Shown one piece after another: positions 23,801 through 37,703 of a stretch of 64,000 nt of DNA. The notes beneath the pieces were generated by a model. The model worked only from the letters and a program-made list of their open reading frames with translations, made no database searches and had not been told where the DNA came from. The DNA is from Hybos culiciformis (Eukaryota; Arthropoda; Insecta; Diptera; Hybotidae). The translations under genes were made by a program, and so were the position numbers. The DNA lies in contig OZ023274.1 in the NCBI GenBank assembly GCA_964007475.1, positions 38,743,860 to 38,807,859 on the forward strand. Reading direction: 5' to 3'. How positions within the stretch are numbered: the first letter of the stretch is position 1; the number at the start of each line of letters is the position of its first letter.

Positions 23801-26800
23801 AAAATAATTATAACAATTTTTCATTCACCAGGAAATGCATGTAATTTAGTTCAGATTATCATTTAAATTAACAGAAACAAAAAGTTATGGAAATTATCAA
23901 TGGTGTCTAAATGTTAAGAAAAAATTAACTCATTTGGTTTTTATTAAGATACTCATGTTGTGCAATTTCTTGAACGAAAAATTTTATGACTTATTTTTCA
24001 AAGTTTGCAACTAAAATCATAAAGTTTTTTTTTCTTAAATATGTTTTTATGAAGGTGGTAGAAAAAAAAAAGTTATTTCGAATCCCATATCATTCTTCAT
24101 TAAGTTTGGGCTTCAAATTTAAAAACATTATTTATTTTATTTTAATTTTTTTGTAATCAGAAACTTTTATTTTAATAATGTAAACATGTATATAAATATG
24201 CATACATATAATTATAAATGTAAATTATTATATTTAAAAAAAAAATTATTATTATAATAAAAAGCAAATTCCTTTAAACAAAAACTGAAATACCATAAGA
24301 GAAATACAAAACGAACAAAAAGAAAGACACTCTTCCATATTGTAAGATTACCTAGTATATATATGTATATATTTTTGTAATCATAATTTTTTTTTTTTAA
24401 TGAATATTGTATGAATCAATGAATAGTTTTCAATTTATTAATAAAATATTTTTGTAGTCTCTTTTATAGAAAATTTTTTTATTCGGAGGGAGTAAAAGTT
24501 GAATACTGTTTGTGTGGTTCACAAATTTTCCAGACATATTCCAGGATACGCAATTTACGACCACAATACGAAATTCTCGAGGGGTGAGAATAAACAGGAC
24601 GTCAGAATAAACAGGGCGAAAGAATAAATAACATTCAAAAATTTATTATTGACTACACTTAGTAAATGTCGTGTTAATACCGGTATCAAATTATATATGT
24701 AAACCTAGTGATATTATGAGTTTTTAAAACTTTTTGATATAATATTTTTGATATAAAGAAAAATTGAAACATATCATATAGATCTGCTAGTTTTAATAAG
24801 GCTATCTTTGTGAATTGTGTATTAATCTGCTAGTATTTATTTATTTAATACATAAGTGTGATAAGTACCTATCATGTGCATTGTACACAAAATATGTTTT
24901 GTTTTTTTTTGTTGACAAGGGAATTTAAAAATAATATATAAGAAAAGAATGTGAATCTAACTAACTTTATTTTTTTATACATACAAATCTCTGTGTGAAA
25001 TTTGAGTTACAATAATGATTTTTTTTTTTCCAAAGTTTATGGTGTATATTTCTAGCTAATTAACTTCTTTATACAGTTTTGACAGTACCTTCATGTGCGG
25101 CCATAATAAATTGAAATTAGAGATTTTCAAGTTTAAAATCATTGCAAGAAAAAAAAATATGTGTTATTGAAAATAACAGAAATATAATCTGCAAGATAGA
25201 TTCATAACTTAATTCAGTTAGGATATGGGTTCAGTGTATGTTTCTTTAGGTTTAAGTTTTTAGTTGAGAAAATATTAATCCACTTAAAAATAGTTTGCCA
25301 AAAATTATAACACTTATCGCGTTAATAAAAAAATCTAGTAGTTGCAAGGAAAGTCAATTAAATTCAAGTGACACTATTCGATTGGGTTTGTTGTATATGT
25401 AATCGAATGCTGGAACATTTAGATAATCATATTTTTTGATTTAACATTTGTGTTCGATTGTGCAAATCCTCATCTCTGTCGATTTCAAGAATTTTATGAA
25501 GCGTTTTAAGAAGGACCTCGAAATCATAATGTTTTATCGGTTTACAAAATCAATGTTTTTCAAGTTTTAATTTTTTTTAACAATATTTCACCAATTACTT
25601 GAATTAATGGTGCCAATCCAGATATTTGATGGAATAAAAACTCTCATTATTTGATCAAGATAATTTTTAGCACTGTACAAAATATAACAAAAATGACCCT
25701 TTCACAGATTTCATTCAAAATTTTTATTCTATCTTGGATTCGTATTTTATTTCACCATATTTTTTTTTTGCTCTAAAAGTTTAATTTTATAGAAAGAATT
25801 TATGAAAAGTATGTGGTATTTGTATTACAAAAAAACATTAAAAAAAAAATATTTTGTTTAACAATTTTCTCTTCAAAGAATTATTAATTGAAATATGAAA
25901 ATAATACGAAGAATTTTTTATGCTTTAAAAAACAATTATTGTTAAATGAATTCAATTAACAGTTAAAGGCTAATAGCTTACCGTGATCAGTTAATTTTAC
26001 TTACAAACTATAAAAAAATAAATAATTTAGTTGAGGGTGTTAATGTGAAAATTGTAAGTAATTTGAATTAATCTTGAAATTTTTAAAAATAAAAAAAAAA
26101 AACAAAACAAATAAAGCTTTCAATTAATACTTATTGTTCTTTTTAATTTTTATTTAAAAAATAAACAAATACAATATTTTAACATGTTGATTTGCACTAT
26201 CACTTACAAATTTGAAGATTCCATATTAAGTGTAATATTATGACGAGTTTTTTGATAAATTTCCAGGAAAAAAAATAATCGGCAAGGCAAAGAGAAATTA
26301 AAATTTTTGTAGACTTGGAACCTTTAAATATGTGACCAGTCCAAATCGAGTCTGTAGTGTAGCTACACGTTTCTAAATGTGATTAGGCGATAATATAAAA
26401 TTACTTCTTATACTTAATATTATAATTTACAGATTTTACATCAAATTGCATTCTATTTTTAAATATCATTTAATTTAATAATAAGTCTGACTATACATCT
26501 GATGTTGTATTCGTATGGAACTTTATGTATGTTTGAACTACTATATACAGTTATATGCAAATGCTGACATTAAAAAAAAGTAATTAAAATTTAAAGACAA
26601 AGGCCAAAAAAAAAAGAAAATTAATTTTGGAATAAATTCAATAATAAATTTCATTTTCTATCTAAATTGTCGTATTTTCTAATCAATTGAGACCTGCATA
26701 TATTTGCGTGTTAATTTCACATAATTCAACCATATTCAATGATGCATTTGTTATTTTAAAGAACTTTCTACGAATTGATATAGTGCATAAATTAAAATTT

Positions 26801-27331
26801 CTAAAATCTATATAACTGGTTGATAAATTTTAAGATTCCGCTTTGCACTATACAATGTTAAAGTTTAGTATTCGCCATCCTAAATAAATAAAATTATTAA
26901 CAACGATAAGACAAAATCAAATTTTTTTTTTATTGTGAAGAAACAGTTTGTGTATTCGTTTACTTATCTTTATTGTTTTAGGGGTGAACTCAAGACGGAT
27001 TTTGTGTAGTTCGAATTTTCAAAAAAAACTAATTCTAATTTCGCTTAAAATTTTTTGCTATATAAAATGATAAGCTACAATTTATGATTTGTTTATAGAA
27101 TTTAAAAATGAAATATTTTGTATTTGATATACGTAATAATAAGAATTAAAAATATCCTTAGAAGTGAGTCAAAATTCTTTGGTCTCTATGTTATATTTAA
27201 CACCATTTATCAATTTAGTTAAAATCCAGATAAAAATAGATATATTATATCTTGGTATTTGCAACAAACCGAAAATAGTTTTTTTTTAATAAATAAATTT
27301 GAATGAGAAAATCAAATAAACCATTACTTAC

Positions 27332-27664
27332 CGATGATGTTTTCTTTTTCAATAAACCTTCAAATAAACATTGAACTTCTATTGCTTTCAAATATATCAA
27401 ATGATATCGGCGTTCCAAGCCTTTCAAATTACATTCAACTTTTTTATTATTTGGAGATGTTGTTTGACTTGCTACCGCATTGCTAGAAGTATTTTCAACA
27501 GTTGTTTTAGAAGAAGTTGGTGAAATTGATCTTGATTCAACTTTGTTTAAGCCTTCTTCAGATGATAAAGAGTTGAACGCAATTTCATTGGAATTTTCTC
27601 GTTCTAATGCTTTAATACAGGCGCCAACAACTCTGCCGTGAGATACTATTTCACAGTATAACAC
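27332..27664 (-). CDS. Exon encoding spectrin-repeat-like helices (Klarsicht/KASH-like candidate), 111 codons
   Basis: This coding exon of 333 bp is phase 0 at both ends. The acceptor is TTTTAATTTACAG|GTG at 27665/27664 and the donor is the full consensus TCG|GTAAGT at 27332/27331. It encodes an N-terminal helix (LYCEIVSHGRVVGACIKALE, residues about 2-21), a Ser/Thr/Asn-rich loop (about 22-80), then a second amphipathic helix (LERRYHLIYLKAIEVQCLFE, about 83-102) and a Lys-rich tail. The heptad-like hydrophobic spacing and aromatic/Arg pattern are those of spectrin-type helices. The arrangement is one I associate with the KASH-protein family (Klarsicht, nesprins), which links nuclei to the cytoskeleton. 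No search was possible, and other spectrin-repeat scaffolds (such as AKAP6-like proteins) are alternatives. Exon confidence is high; family confidence is about 0.35. Confidence 0.8.
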
Positions 27665-28527
27665 CTGTAAATTAAAAGAAAAACAAAATTAACTTATGTT
27701 TGGTTTAGTTTGGTTTTTTATGAAAGGAAGTTAATTTTTAAATATTATTGTTTTACTTGGTACATTTCGAAAATATAAATCATATTCCCTATATCAATTG
27801 ATCGAGGTTTTTGAAAGGTGATATTAGTAATATATAATAGAAGAGTCAATACTAAGCGTAAAGTTTATTGTAAACTTTAACTAAATTGTAAACACTTTTT
27901 TGTACATTCTAAATGTAAAACATACATGTTGTTCAACGTATCATTATTATTACACCTACTTTTCTATTTCCAATTATCATAAACAACAATTCAATAAAAT
28001 GTAAAGTCTATGGTTGAAAAGCCACTTAGTTTTGAAATTATATCCACCTACCTATTTGATGCCAATAATGTTGAAAGAAAACAAAAATAAATAAATAAAT
28101 AAAGAGATTTAAATCAACATCCAAGTTGAATTAATAATTTTTATATAAAAGAAGATAGTGAAAGATTTAATTGATGTCAGAATACTTTATGTCCTCTATA
28201 GTGATCGACATAAGAAATACTAATCTTTATTTTCATCATAATTGCATGCCAGGGTTTATATGTAGAGTGTATATTTTCCGTAAAAACTTAAAAATTCTTT
28301 TAAATGAAAAAGACGGTATTCAAGCAATTGTACACAGAAAAAAATTTGCTCGTACTAATAACTAAATAATTCGTTAAAATCAACGAAAAATTCGTTATTT
28401 TGGCTACAACGAACATTTCGTTGAAAAAAGCTCGTAGTTCGTTAAAAAAGTTCGTTATACCCCAAAACCAAAAACCTTTCAAATTCTTCAACAAAAACAC
28501 CGCAAATACGAAAGAAAAATTTTACTA

Positions 28528-28751
28528 GACTAAATTTTTTTTTTATTTATTTAATTTTTTATTTATTTCTTTTTTATTTTTTTTTTATTTTTTTTTTTAT
28601 TTATTTATTTATTTTTTTTTTTTTTTAATTTTTTTTTTAATTTTTTTTTATTTATTTTTTTTATTTATTAATTTTTTTTATTTATGTTTCTATTTTTATT
28701 ATTTATTTTTTAAATTTTTTTATTTAATTTTTTTTTAATAATTTTTTTTAT
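28528..28751. repeat. T-rich low-complexity tract (TTTA/TTTAT variants)
   Basis: This is an almost pure T tract broken by single A, with degenerate TTTA-type units, inside the element 28333-29065. It is probably an expanded simple sequence next to the tRNA-like segment. Confidence 0.85.
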
Positions 28752-28820
28752 GCCCGCTTGTGGCTTCGAACCACTGTCCTAAACATTGCAATCCATCAAC
28801 TCTGCCACTGAGCTATGAAC
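28752..28820 (-). pseudogene. tRNA-like segment with A and B boxes (tRNA pseudogene or SINE head)
   Basis: On the minus strand there is a D-arm/A-box sequence TAGCTCAGTGGC (28804-28815) followed by GAGT. About 40 bases later comes a T-arm/B-box sequence GGTTCGAAGCC (28762-28772) with a 4-bp GTGG/CCAC stem around a TTCGAAG loop. These are the internal Pol III promoter elements of tRNAs. The acceptor ends do not pair and the anticodon arm is degenerate, so it is not a functional tRNA. TGC at the anticodon position is possible but not reliable. Confidence 0.6.
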
Positions 28821-31010
28821 TAAATTTACGGCAATGTGTAAAATGGAAAATATAAGTTCTGTATGGATTGAAATTTTTGTTTCCCGTATTTAACGATAAC
28901 GAACTTTTTTAACGAGTACTAAAAATGAAAAAAAAGGTTCGTAATAGAAAATAAACGAAATTTACGTTACAAAAACGTATTTATTCATTATTTTTCGTTA
29001 TCTTAACGAGAATGTCATTAACGAACTTTTTTGGCGTAATGAGTACGAGCAAATTTTTTTCTGTGTATTATTAGGCAAAAAAAAAGTTAATAAAATGACA
29101 ACAAGAGAAGCATTAATGATTTAATTTTAAAAATTTTATAATATTTTCATATTGTGCTTGTTGTAATGCCAAAGAGAAATAAAATAATAAAATGTTTCCA
29201 TTCGGAATACTTAATCTTAAAAGCAATTTCTTGTACTGAAACGTCCTTAAAGACATCTTCAATATTCACTAAATTTTTTCATTAAAATATTTCAATTTCT
29301 TTAAAAGAACATTATTTTTCTAAAATAAGGACATTTTATTTAAGTACAGGTATTTTTAATATCCTGTTCTTGAAGATCTTACGATTTCCGATGAAAGCAA
29401 ATTAACATTTATTTAGCCACAACGATCTCTCGCATCAAAATAAATGAAATTATGTATGTCTCTCAATTAACACAAAGTTCAAAAACTTAATAATTTTGAC
29501 TGAGAAACGCTAATAATTTTGCTATACTTTTAAAGAGTCACTACTCTTTTAATTGAATTTACATTAGTTTTGTTTTAACCAATTTATTTTTAATAAATTC
29601 AATATTTTTATACTTTAGTATTATATATTTCGTTATAATAATAAAACTACCATCATAATTTGAGGTTAACAGCAGCAAGTAAATAAATAAATAAAAATAT
29701 GAAAAATAAGTATAAGCATTGCGTGGGCATTTTGCACTCAAAACAAAAAATTGTATACATAAAAAAAAAAAACATTTCACATGAAATTATATGTACGTAT
29801 AATATACATTTTTTATTTATTATAAAATCAAAATTAAATTTAATTCTATATAAGAGAAATGTTATTGAACCTGAAAAACTTAGAAGAAAATTTATTTGAT
29901 TTTTATTTTATTTTTTTAATTTTTAGATACGTTAGTTTAATGATGTATTGTATCTACACTACATAAAATAATAATAATAATAATAATATCTTAAATTAGA
30001 TTTACAACATATGTATTTATGTTTATAATTTTATATGATTAAATATTGCCCAAGATAATTTTATATAATAAATTCTGTTTTTATTAAAAGTCAAAATAAA
30101 ACTATATATTTTATAATCCACTTGATGTTGAAAAATTCTGTGATCATAATTATAATTAAAAAAAATAATGTTAAGGCAAAAATAATTTATTAAAATAAAA
30201 AATATAAATTTTTAAGTGTCTGATAATTTTTTTTCTTATTTTCACAATGTTATAAAATAGTTCACAATGTTCTAAAATAAACTCTAGGCGGACTTTGTGT
30301 TAAAAAGGCAAAGAAGCCTAAATCTGATTATGATTATGGAGAATTTTTGACTTTTAGACTCAGACTTTAAATTAAATTACTTTGAATTGATAATTAAAAT
30401 AATTTTTGTGATCATGTTTCAATAGAGAGTACGTGTTGAGCTTAAGCGGAACGCGAATTCAACTTCATGGAGATATGAGTTGAATTAAAAAATATTCATG
30501 GAGTTATGCAAATGCTACTTTAATTTTGTGAAATCAATTAGATAGTGAGGGAAGTAATGATTAGTTTATGGTGAGCAGTGTGTAAAATTCATAAAATTAA
30601 AAAAAATATGACAAGGAAGATTAATTTTTCTACAACTACTGTTAATAAAATTTCCAAATTCCTAGATTAATTGTTATTTAAAATATTTTTGCGATAATAA
30701 TTTCATGGCTATTTTGGTGGGCGTTTGTCTTGAATTTTCAATAAATATGTGATTTTTTTTATCCTATAACTTTTTTTTGTTGCATGGAAAAATTAAATGA
30801 AAATAAAAAATTAAATGATGCAAAAAATAAGATAATTTACAGAAAAGAAAATATAATAATTGAAAAAATTATCTTGATTTAATTTGTTTTTTTATAACTT
30901 TGAATCATTGATTTTTTATTTCTTTTTTTGAAATTTGAAAGTTATATTGAAAGTGAAATTACAGGAAGATTTGTTCAACAAAAATATATTAGAGAAATAT
31001 GGGATACACC

Positions 31011-31061
31011 TATAATAAATACATTAATTTTCTATATATATAATAAATACATTAATTTTCT
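31011..31061. repeat. Short direct repeat, period 28 bp
   Basis: The string TATAATAAATACATTAATTT then TCT occurs at 31011-31033 and again at 31039-31061. It is a slippage-type duplication. Confidence 0.75.
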
Positions 31062-34000
31062 TCTTATTTCTTCTTTTAGAGAGATGTAAAAGCAAATTTA
31101 ATAATAATAGTTAATGTTTTCTTTATAAAATAAAACACGATCTTTTGCCTCTGTACAACAACGAATCTAATCTTCTGCAAATGTTTGTTAATTGTTAAAA
31201 ATGAAGTTTATAATTTATAAAACCTCTTGATTTTATAAAACCTATTGCTTCGATTATGGCTTTTAGATAATGAAGATTTTTGAATTGTTGTTCAAAAAAA
31301 GAGTAAACAAAACACCTGTTTGTTAAGACTTCAACCAATGCCATGAAACGTCACAAAGATCACTGTGAAGATCAGATGTAATATGCAAGTTAAAGGAGTT
31401 TTGAAGGAGTTTAGTAGGTACTATTGGAAAACAGAGAATTTTGTAATTTATAATAAATTTAATTTTCATAAATGTAATATGTTTAAGAAAAATATTAACG
31501 TCTCGCCTGATACGTTTCTAACAAAAATTAAAACGTTTCTAACATAAACTAAAAAAAATTTAATATTATCTCTCTTACCTATTAATAGTGTTAATTTAAA
31601 ATATTACATAAAGTATTTTTTTTTTCATATTTATAAACATAAATATTTGCCATACGATTTTAGGTGATTGACCCCTCTATGGACATTAAAAATAAATGTA
31701 AGCCAACAACTTAAAAATCAATTTTATTATTTAACAAATAAAAATTCTAATCTAATTATTACGAAAATTACCATAAATATAAAAATATATAATATAGTTA
31801 ACGTTTTTTTTTTTTCATAAAATTATATGCATGACAATTGAAGAAAAATAACGCATTGTTGTTTATGATTTGTTAAAAATTACCATAATCATTCCCTCAT
31901 TTATAAATGAAAAAAAAAAAAATTAATTCAATTTTGATTTCATTATGTTATTTATGAGTGAAGTGTGTGTTGTTCGGCGGGTTTAAAAAAAATCGAAACT
32001 GACAAAAATATCAACGTGATGTATATTGTGTAACACTATAGTTTGTATATTATGTAAATCGTCTTTAGTTTTTGATGGCCATTTATAGAAAAGTTTTCGT
32101 AATGATATAACTATTTGAATTTCTGTAGTAGTTTGAAAAATATGTAAGTTCTTTTTCTAATCCAAATAACGCCGAGTTAAAAAAAAAAAACTTTAAATGG
32201 GAATTTATTATCTTCACAGAAGTTGGACATCAAAAATTGTTGACACATTTATAAATGTATGCTTTGACAGTGTCATACTTTATAATTTGACGATGACATT
32301 AAATTTTTAGCAAGAATTTTTTATTAATTACATTTTTCTGTTATAAAATTGTCTAATTATGTACATAATGTATTTTTATGAGAGGAAAAAAAAAACTTAA
32401 ATAACATTTAAATATTTATTTCTAAATAAAAATAATTAACATTAGAATAAACAGTAGTTTTGCTATACCATTCAACTTTATTTATTAACGACAACAATTT
32501 TTTTTTTTAACAGCATGACATTATCAGTTTGATTACGGAAAATCTGTAAAAATTTATGTAAAATATAAACAAATTTATATATATATGTAATGGAAACTAG
32601 GTTTATATTATAAATTAAAGTAGAAAATAAAATCATTAATCAAAAGCAGTATGTACCTGTGAAGCTAATTAGATTCATATATATGAACTAAAATATGTTT
32701 ATGTTCTTTTTTCTAATTAAGTAATTATACTATATAAGTTAGTTATGTATAAAATAATAAATTTTTAAATTGTGGAATAACTGAAAAGGACTCTAAACTT
32801 TCTTCTTATAATTTATATATTTTAGATCCATAATTAAAAACTTATCTTTTTTATAAATTTTTTCGATTTTGTCAGAACTTATTTTTGGTTTGACCTATAC
32901 TTGAGATTGGAAACCTTTTGTATAAAATACCAAACTTCAAAGTTTCAATTACAAAAAGACGCTAAGTCTGCACTTGTTTTTTTCACATGATACATATCAA
33001 AAAAATTAAAATATAAAAATATAATGTTCAAAAACTAAATTTATAAAAAAACAAAAAATTTTCATTCATCATCTACTTCATACTTCATTATTATGATTCA
33101 AAATGTTGCTAGACTTTTATATGTATATTCATAATAAATGCTTCAAAACATTAATTTTTAGTTTTTGTATAATGCAACAAAAAGAAGAAAAAAAAAAATC
33201 ATAAAGATCACTGACTTTTAATGCAATTACATTTTAACACATTTTTATATCTAAATTAAAAATGAAAGATTTATTGGATGCAAAAATATGCGACCTTGTG
33301 CTACTCGTTTTGATTTCATAATAATAATCATCAGAGTTTTACATACATTTTATGTACATATATGTACTGTAAAAATCTTGTTAGGTATAGAGTTCTGTTT
33401 TTTTTATATAAAAAATTAAAACCATAATACGGCATCGGTAACAGGTGTAAAAATAAAAAAAAATTCAAGTATATTTTTAATAAATAAAATGAATAAAAAT
33501 GCAAAAAGAGAATAAAAAAAAAACTTTTTGTTCGTATAAAAATCAGAACCGTAACAAGAATTCCGTTAGCGTTAATGAAGAGTGAAACGCACAAAATATA
33601 TATATATGTATAATAATTTTAAATAATACAATAGCATATTTTTGTAATTTACATAAATGCCAAGAATATGTCATAGATTGGCCAAAGCCCCTTAAGATCT
33701 TTTCTTTTTAAAGTTGTTGTGGATTATAGGCAATATAGAAAAAAATTAAATATTTCCTTCAATAAATGAGTGGGATGTAGAAAAATGGTCGTCAATTTTC
33801 TTCTGGCAAGTTTAGAGAAACAGCATTGTTCTCTTTATGGTTTTTAAACCTAACCAAAATATATATATTATTGAATCAATATAATAAAAAACAGCAAAAT
33901 AATCCTCAAATATAATTGATGATCTTTACCTAGTTATATGATGGCATTAATCTAATTTTACTAATGATTGATGATTCTACTATTTTTGTAATCAACCAGA

Positions 34001-37000
34001 ACTTCGAATGAATAATAGCGTGACTTTAAAACAACTTACATATCTATACATGTTTCTATTAGGCTTATAAACAAAACAAAAAAATCACTGATTCAGATAA
34101 GGTATGAGACCAATTTTTATTCTTACCCAAGAATATCAATTTGATTTTACCTTAAAATATTTATTATTAAATTTAAAATTAATGTTAGAAAGACAAAAAA
34201 AAAAGATATAAATATAATGTAAATACATATTTTAATATCAAATCACTCATCCAAATCAAATGAGTGTTACATAAAAAATTTTATATTTAAAATTAGGTTC
34301 TTTGACACTAACTTGGATATACCACAAAATAGCATTGAAAAATTATTGATTTTATAAAACCAAATAATTTTTTTGTTCCATAAAAACAAAAAATAATATA
34401 AAAAATTGAAGCAAGTACCTTAAAGGCATGATTTTTGCTTTTTTGTTTTATCTTAAGAAATGCCAATTATGGATATCTTATATATTGTTTTTTTTTGTAA
34501 CATGAAGTAAGTGTAAAAAAAAAAGATTAAGTTCCAATCATGACGCAAAAAAAAAAACCAAAACTTGACCAATCAATATATATATTTTTTTGTCAGTATT
34601 TTATTTATTATATTTTTATTTATAATGATTTTAGATTTCATAAATTTTAATTTCCATAAAATTTTCTATGTTTTCTATGTGTTTTAATGCGTGTACTTCA
34701 TAATCTTAAAATAGAAATTCAAGGGTATTAATTTTGTCGTAGCTAAAATACGAATAAAATAAATTCTCAAAATACAAATAAAAAAATTATTAAAAAATCA
34801 TAAGAACATATCAGTTAAAAAATCGCCTTTATGCAACAATGTCATATAACATTTCTGAATGTAACTCTGCATGATTCAAATATTAATAAATCATTTTTAA
34901 TATTTTGTATAATTTATTATTCCCTTTTTAATAATCTCTATGCAACCTTAACCTATGATCATTATAACAACTCAATAACCCACACTATATTTTTTATATA
35001 TAAACATATGTATTTAGAATGAATACTATTCCATATTTATTTGACATGCGTTTATTGTCTGGTTTGATCAATGTTTATATTCAAATTTTTATGAAATTTA
35101 AAGATAAGCTTTTTGAGAACAATATTTTTCTAGAAATATTTGCCGAATTGATTACGCATCCACGGGTTTCGATTGATTCAAAGAACTTCAATTTAAAAAC
35201 AAAATAATAATTTTAAAATAAAATAATATTAAATATCAATATTAAAATTTCAAATATTATGTAGGCCAAAAAGAAAAATGATTAGTCAAATTCATTATAA
35301 TTGCTTGTATTATTATCAATTATTATTTATTTTTTCAAGTGTAGCGCTTTAATCCCTTGTGTCATAAGCTCTCAACTTTATCAATAATCTTGACTTGTTC
35401 TTTATTATTATAATTATAAAATAAAATTATAATTCTGGATTTCAACAACTGACATTAAAATTTTGAATTTTTAAAAACGAAAATTCTTGATGGAATCATT
35501 ACAAAAACATTAACCCGAAAAAAACACACACACTATGCATATATAGTACCAATGCAAGTGCAATCAATGAAGCATAAAATTTGAATATAAAAACTAAAAG
35601 TTATAACAATACAAAAGAAACACAAAAGAAAAAGGTGTATTAATTTCAACAGGTTTTTAATTCAATTTTCTTATGTGAGTCGAATTTTCATGTGTAAATT
35701 TTTATGTTTTTCAATAAAAAAAAACGATTTTTTTTTTATGATCTTTTTGAAAGTAATAATTGCAAAAAAAAATTATTTAAATATCGTATTTATATCTCTT
35801 ATTTTATTACATGTACCAGAGTACATATAGGGTTTTTTTTTTTGTACCCATAAATTTATTGGAAATATTAAATTAAAAAAAAATAAAATTCTTTTCCTTT
35901 TTTTCTTACATTTGTTTTTTTTTTTTTTTTTTAATTTTGTGGTCAATACATCATGTTACAAAAAAATGTTAAAATAAGTTAGGGGAGTAAATTTAAAAAA
36001 TTAAAATAAAAAACTCAACAAGTGTAAAATTTAATATAAAAAGAATCAAAAGATTTCAAAATATCAAGATAATAATTATTCTTAAGCATCGCTCAAAATG
36101 ATATTTAAAACTTAAAGAGGAAAATAATATGCAAATTTACAGCGTCAATCGTCAATGAATGATTTCATCGAAAGAGGTAAGTATTTGCAGCAATATTGTA
36201 TCAGACTTGTTTGTGGTTGCTCTGTATAAATTTTGACTAAATGAATAGTCACGAAATAGAAAAATTATTATGTTTCTGATTTAGATTAATGAAATAATAG
36301 GTTTACAGCCAGGAACCAACTGCAATTGAACTTAAATTAAATTTCTTAAAAATTCTCGTGTAAGATTATTGTTATTATGAACTTCTTATATTGAATTTAA
36401 TTTTGTACAGCAAAATACTTAAACAAAAATAAAATTGTGTTCATTAATAGAATCTAACGAAATTTATTGAAATAAATTGAAGTTTATGAATTATTTTTAA
36501 TTGAACAATTTTATAAAATTTTTCTTTTCGTTTGATATAATATAAATGTATATGTACATAATAATAGTCTTACTTCTGGTTACACTAATTTTATATAGTA
36601 TAAATAGCAAAGTCTGTTGTCATATATAAGTGTTTGATTAATTATCAAACACTAAAAAAGAGAAATATCTTTCTGTAATTAGACAATATTTAGTGCATAT
36701 TATTTATTTATACTAACTTGTTAAACTATCACACAACACCCACATACATAATGTACATAAACATTTATTAATTGGCTATGTCGAGTGAAGTTAACTTGCT
36801 TAGAAAATTTTATCATAATGCTAGTATACATATAGATTTTTTTTATCCAAACATATCTTACATTTTCATATTCGCAGTTTTTAACAAATTAAGGGCATCA
36901 TAAGATAAATTTCTTTTTTTCAATTTCTCAATTTAAAACACAAATTGAAAAACATAAGAAAAACATAAAAATTGTTGTTTATTATTATAAACATATAAAC

Positions 37001-37703
37001 ACATACAAAAAAGCCGAGAATTTAAATATTCATTTATTTTTATTAAAACTAAAGGAAGTACGATTCATTTCGGAAATTATAAAGTTGAGAAAATGTAATA
37101 ATTCCTCAGAAATATTCGAATGATAAATTATGTTCTATTTCAGTAAAAAAAAAAAAAAACAATTAAAACTACTTCCTCAATTCCTTAACATTTTTAAAAT
37201 ACACACACTATTTTATATAATTATATATGATAATTTTAAAAATAGAAAATTTATATTGTCCCAAATATTTTTCTATACGCAAAAATTATCTTCTAGTCTA
37301 GATCTTAGTGGAAAGAAAATATGTAGGTAATTATTTACAACATTTAAAAATAAATTTTCAACTGCGATTCCCACATTTTTGCAAAAGATGAGAGCGAAAA
37401 TAATTAAAATTTTTTCTAATTATTTATCTTTTCAAAACATAGAAATGAAATGAGAATAAGATAATATCATTTTTGAAAAAAACTTCTTCAATAATTTTTG
37501 TTCGACATTTGGTTTTGTTAATTAAATTTAAATATGTGAGAACGGAAACACTTTATTAGATATAAACATAAAGCATACAGGATTTGGCTGATTTTTTTTT
37601 AATGATCACTCTATAATGGTCGAAAAATAATAATTTGATTTCTATTTTAAATAAAAAATAATCAATTAAAATAAAACCAACAAAAAATATTGAAACAAAT
37701 TAC

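Larger units (their letters stand above)
3670..27331 (-). other. Giant intron (23.7 kb) of the minus-strand gene
   Basis: This lies between the canonical donor TCG|GTAAGT (27332/27331) and the acceptor ATTTTATTGCAG (3670/3669). It is A/T-rich throughout, with many poly-A/T runs. It holds the tandem duplications, transposon-like elements and the candidate exon 20742-20840 listed separately. Apart from those, I see nothing supportable in 3670-4905, 5000-7211, 7943-11003, 11278-15273, 15820-17697, 18127-19622, 20056-20741 and 20841-27331 beyond simple-sequence runs. Confidence 0.6.
28333..29065. mobile_element. 733-bp terminal-inverted-repeat element with TA target duplication
   Basis: The left end CACAGAAAAAAATTTGCTCG, extended by TACT, is matched exactly by the reverse complement of the right end (AGTACGAGC then AAATTTTTTTCTGTG). 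TA flanks both ends (28331-28332, 29066-29067), as with mariner-like target duplications. Both subterminal regions hold many copies of GTTCGTT/AACGAAC-like motifs (about 28370-28455 and 28885-29030), which could be transposase-binding sites (inference). The centre has a long T-rich tract and a tRNA-like segment. No transposase frame is present, so the element is non-autonomous. The minus-strand frame 28300-28500 is not a gene. Confidence 0.85.
27665..37703 (-). other. Large intron (10 kb) of the minus-strand gene
   Basis: This lies between the donor GAG|GTAATT at 37704/37703 and the acceptor TTTTAATTTACAG at 27665/27664. It is A/T-rich, with the inverted-repeat element 28333-29065 and a short duplication at 31011-31061. 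Nothing else is supportable in 29066-31010 or 31062-37703; the small open frames there are A/T-rich chance frames. Confidence 0.5.

Noticed and set aside
27245..27331. Extension of the 27332-27664 reading frame beyond the donor (TSSVSNGLFDFL...)
   Set aside because: A full-consensus GTAAGT donor follows TCG, and the composition turns to A/T-rich chance sequence after it.
28752..28820. Functional tRNA gene
   Set aside because: The acceptor stem does not pair and the anticodon arm is degenerate; kept as a tRNA-like pseudogene or SINE head.
32650..32662. Another CAG|GTA acceptor-donor juxtaposition on the minus strand
   Set aside because: It lacks a pyrimidine tract (AATTAGCTTCACAG) and has a weak donor (GTACAT).
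34426..34456. Possible small minus-strand exon reading IKQKSKNHAFK before a GTACTT donor
   Set aside because: The acceptor is poor, and including it would interrupt the helix formed by direct joining of 37704-37758 to 27332-27664.
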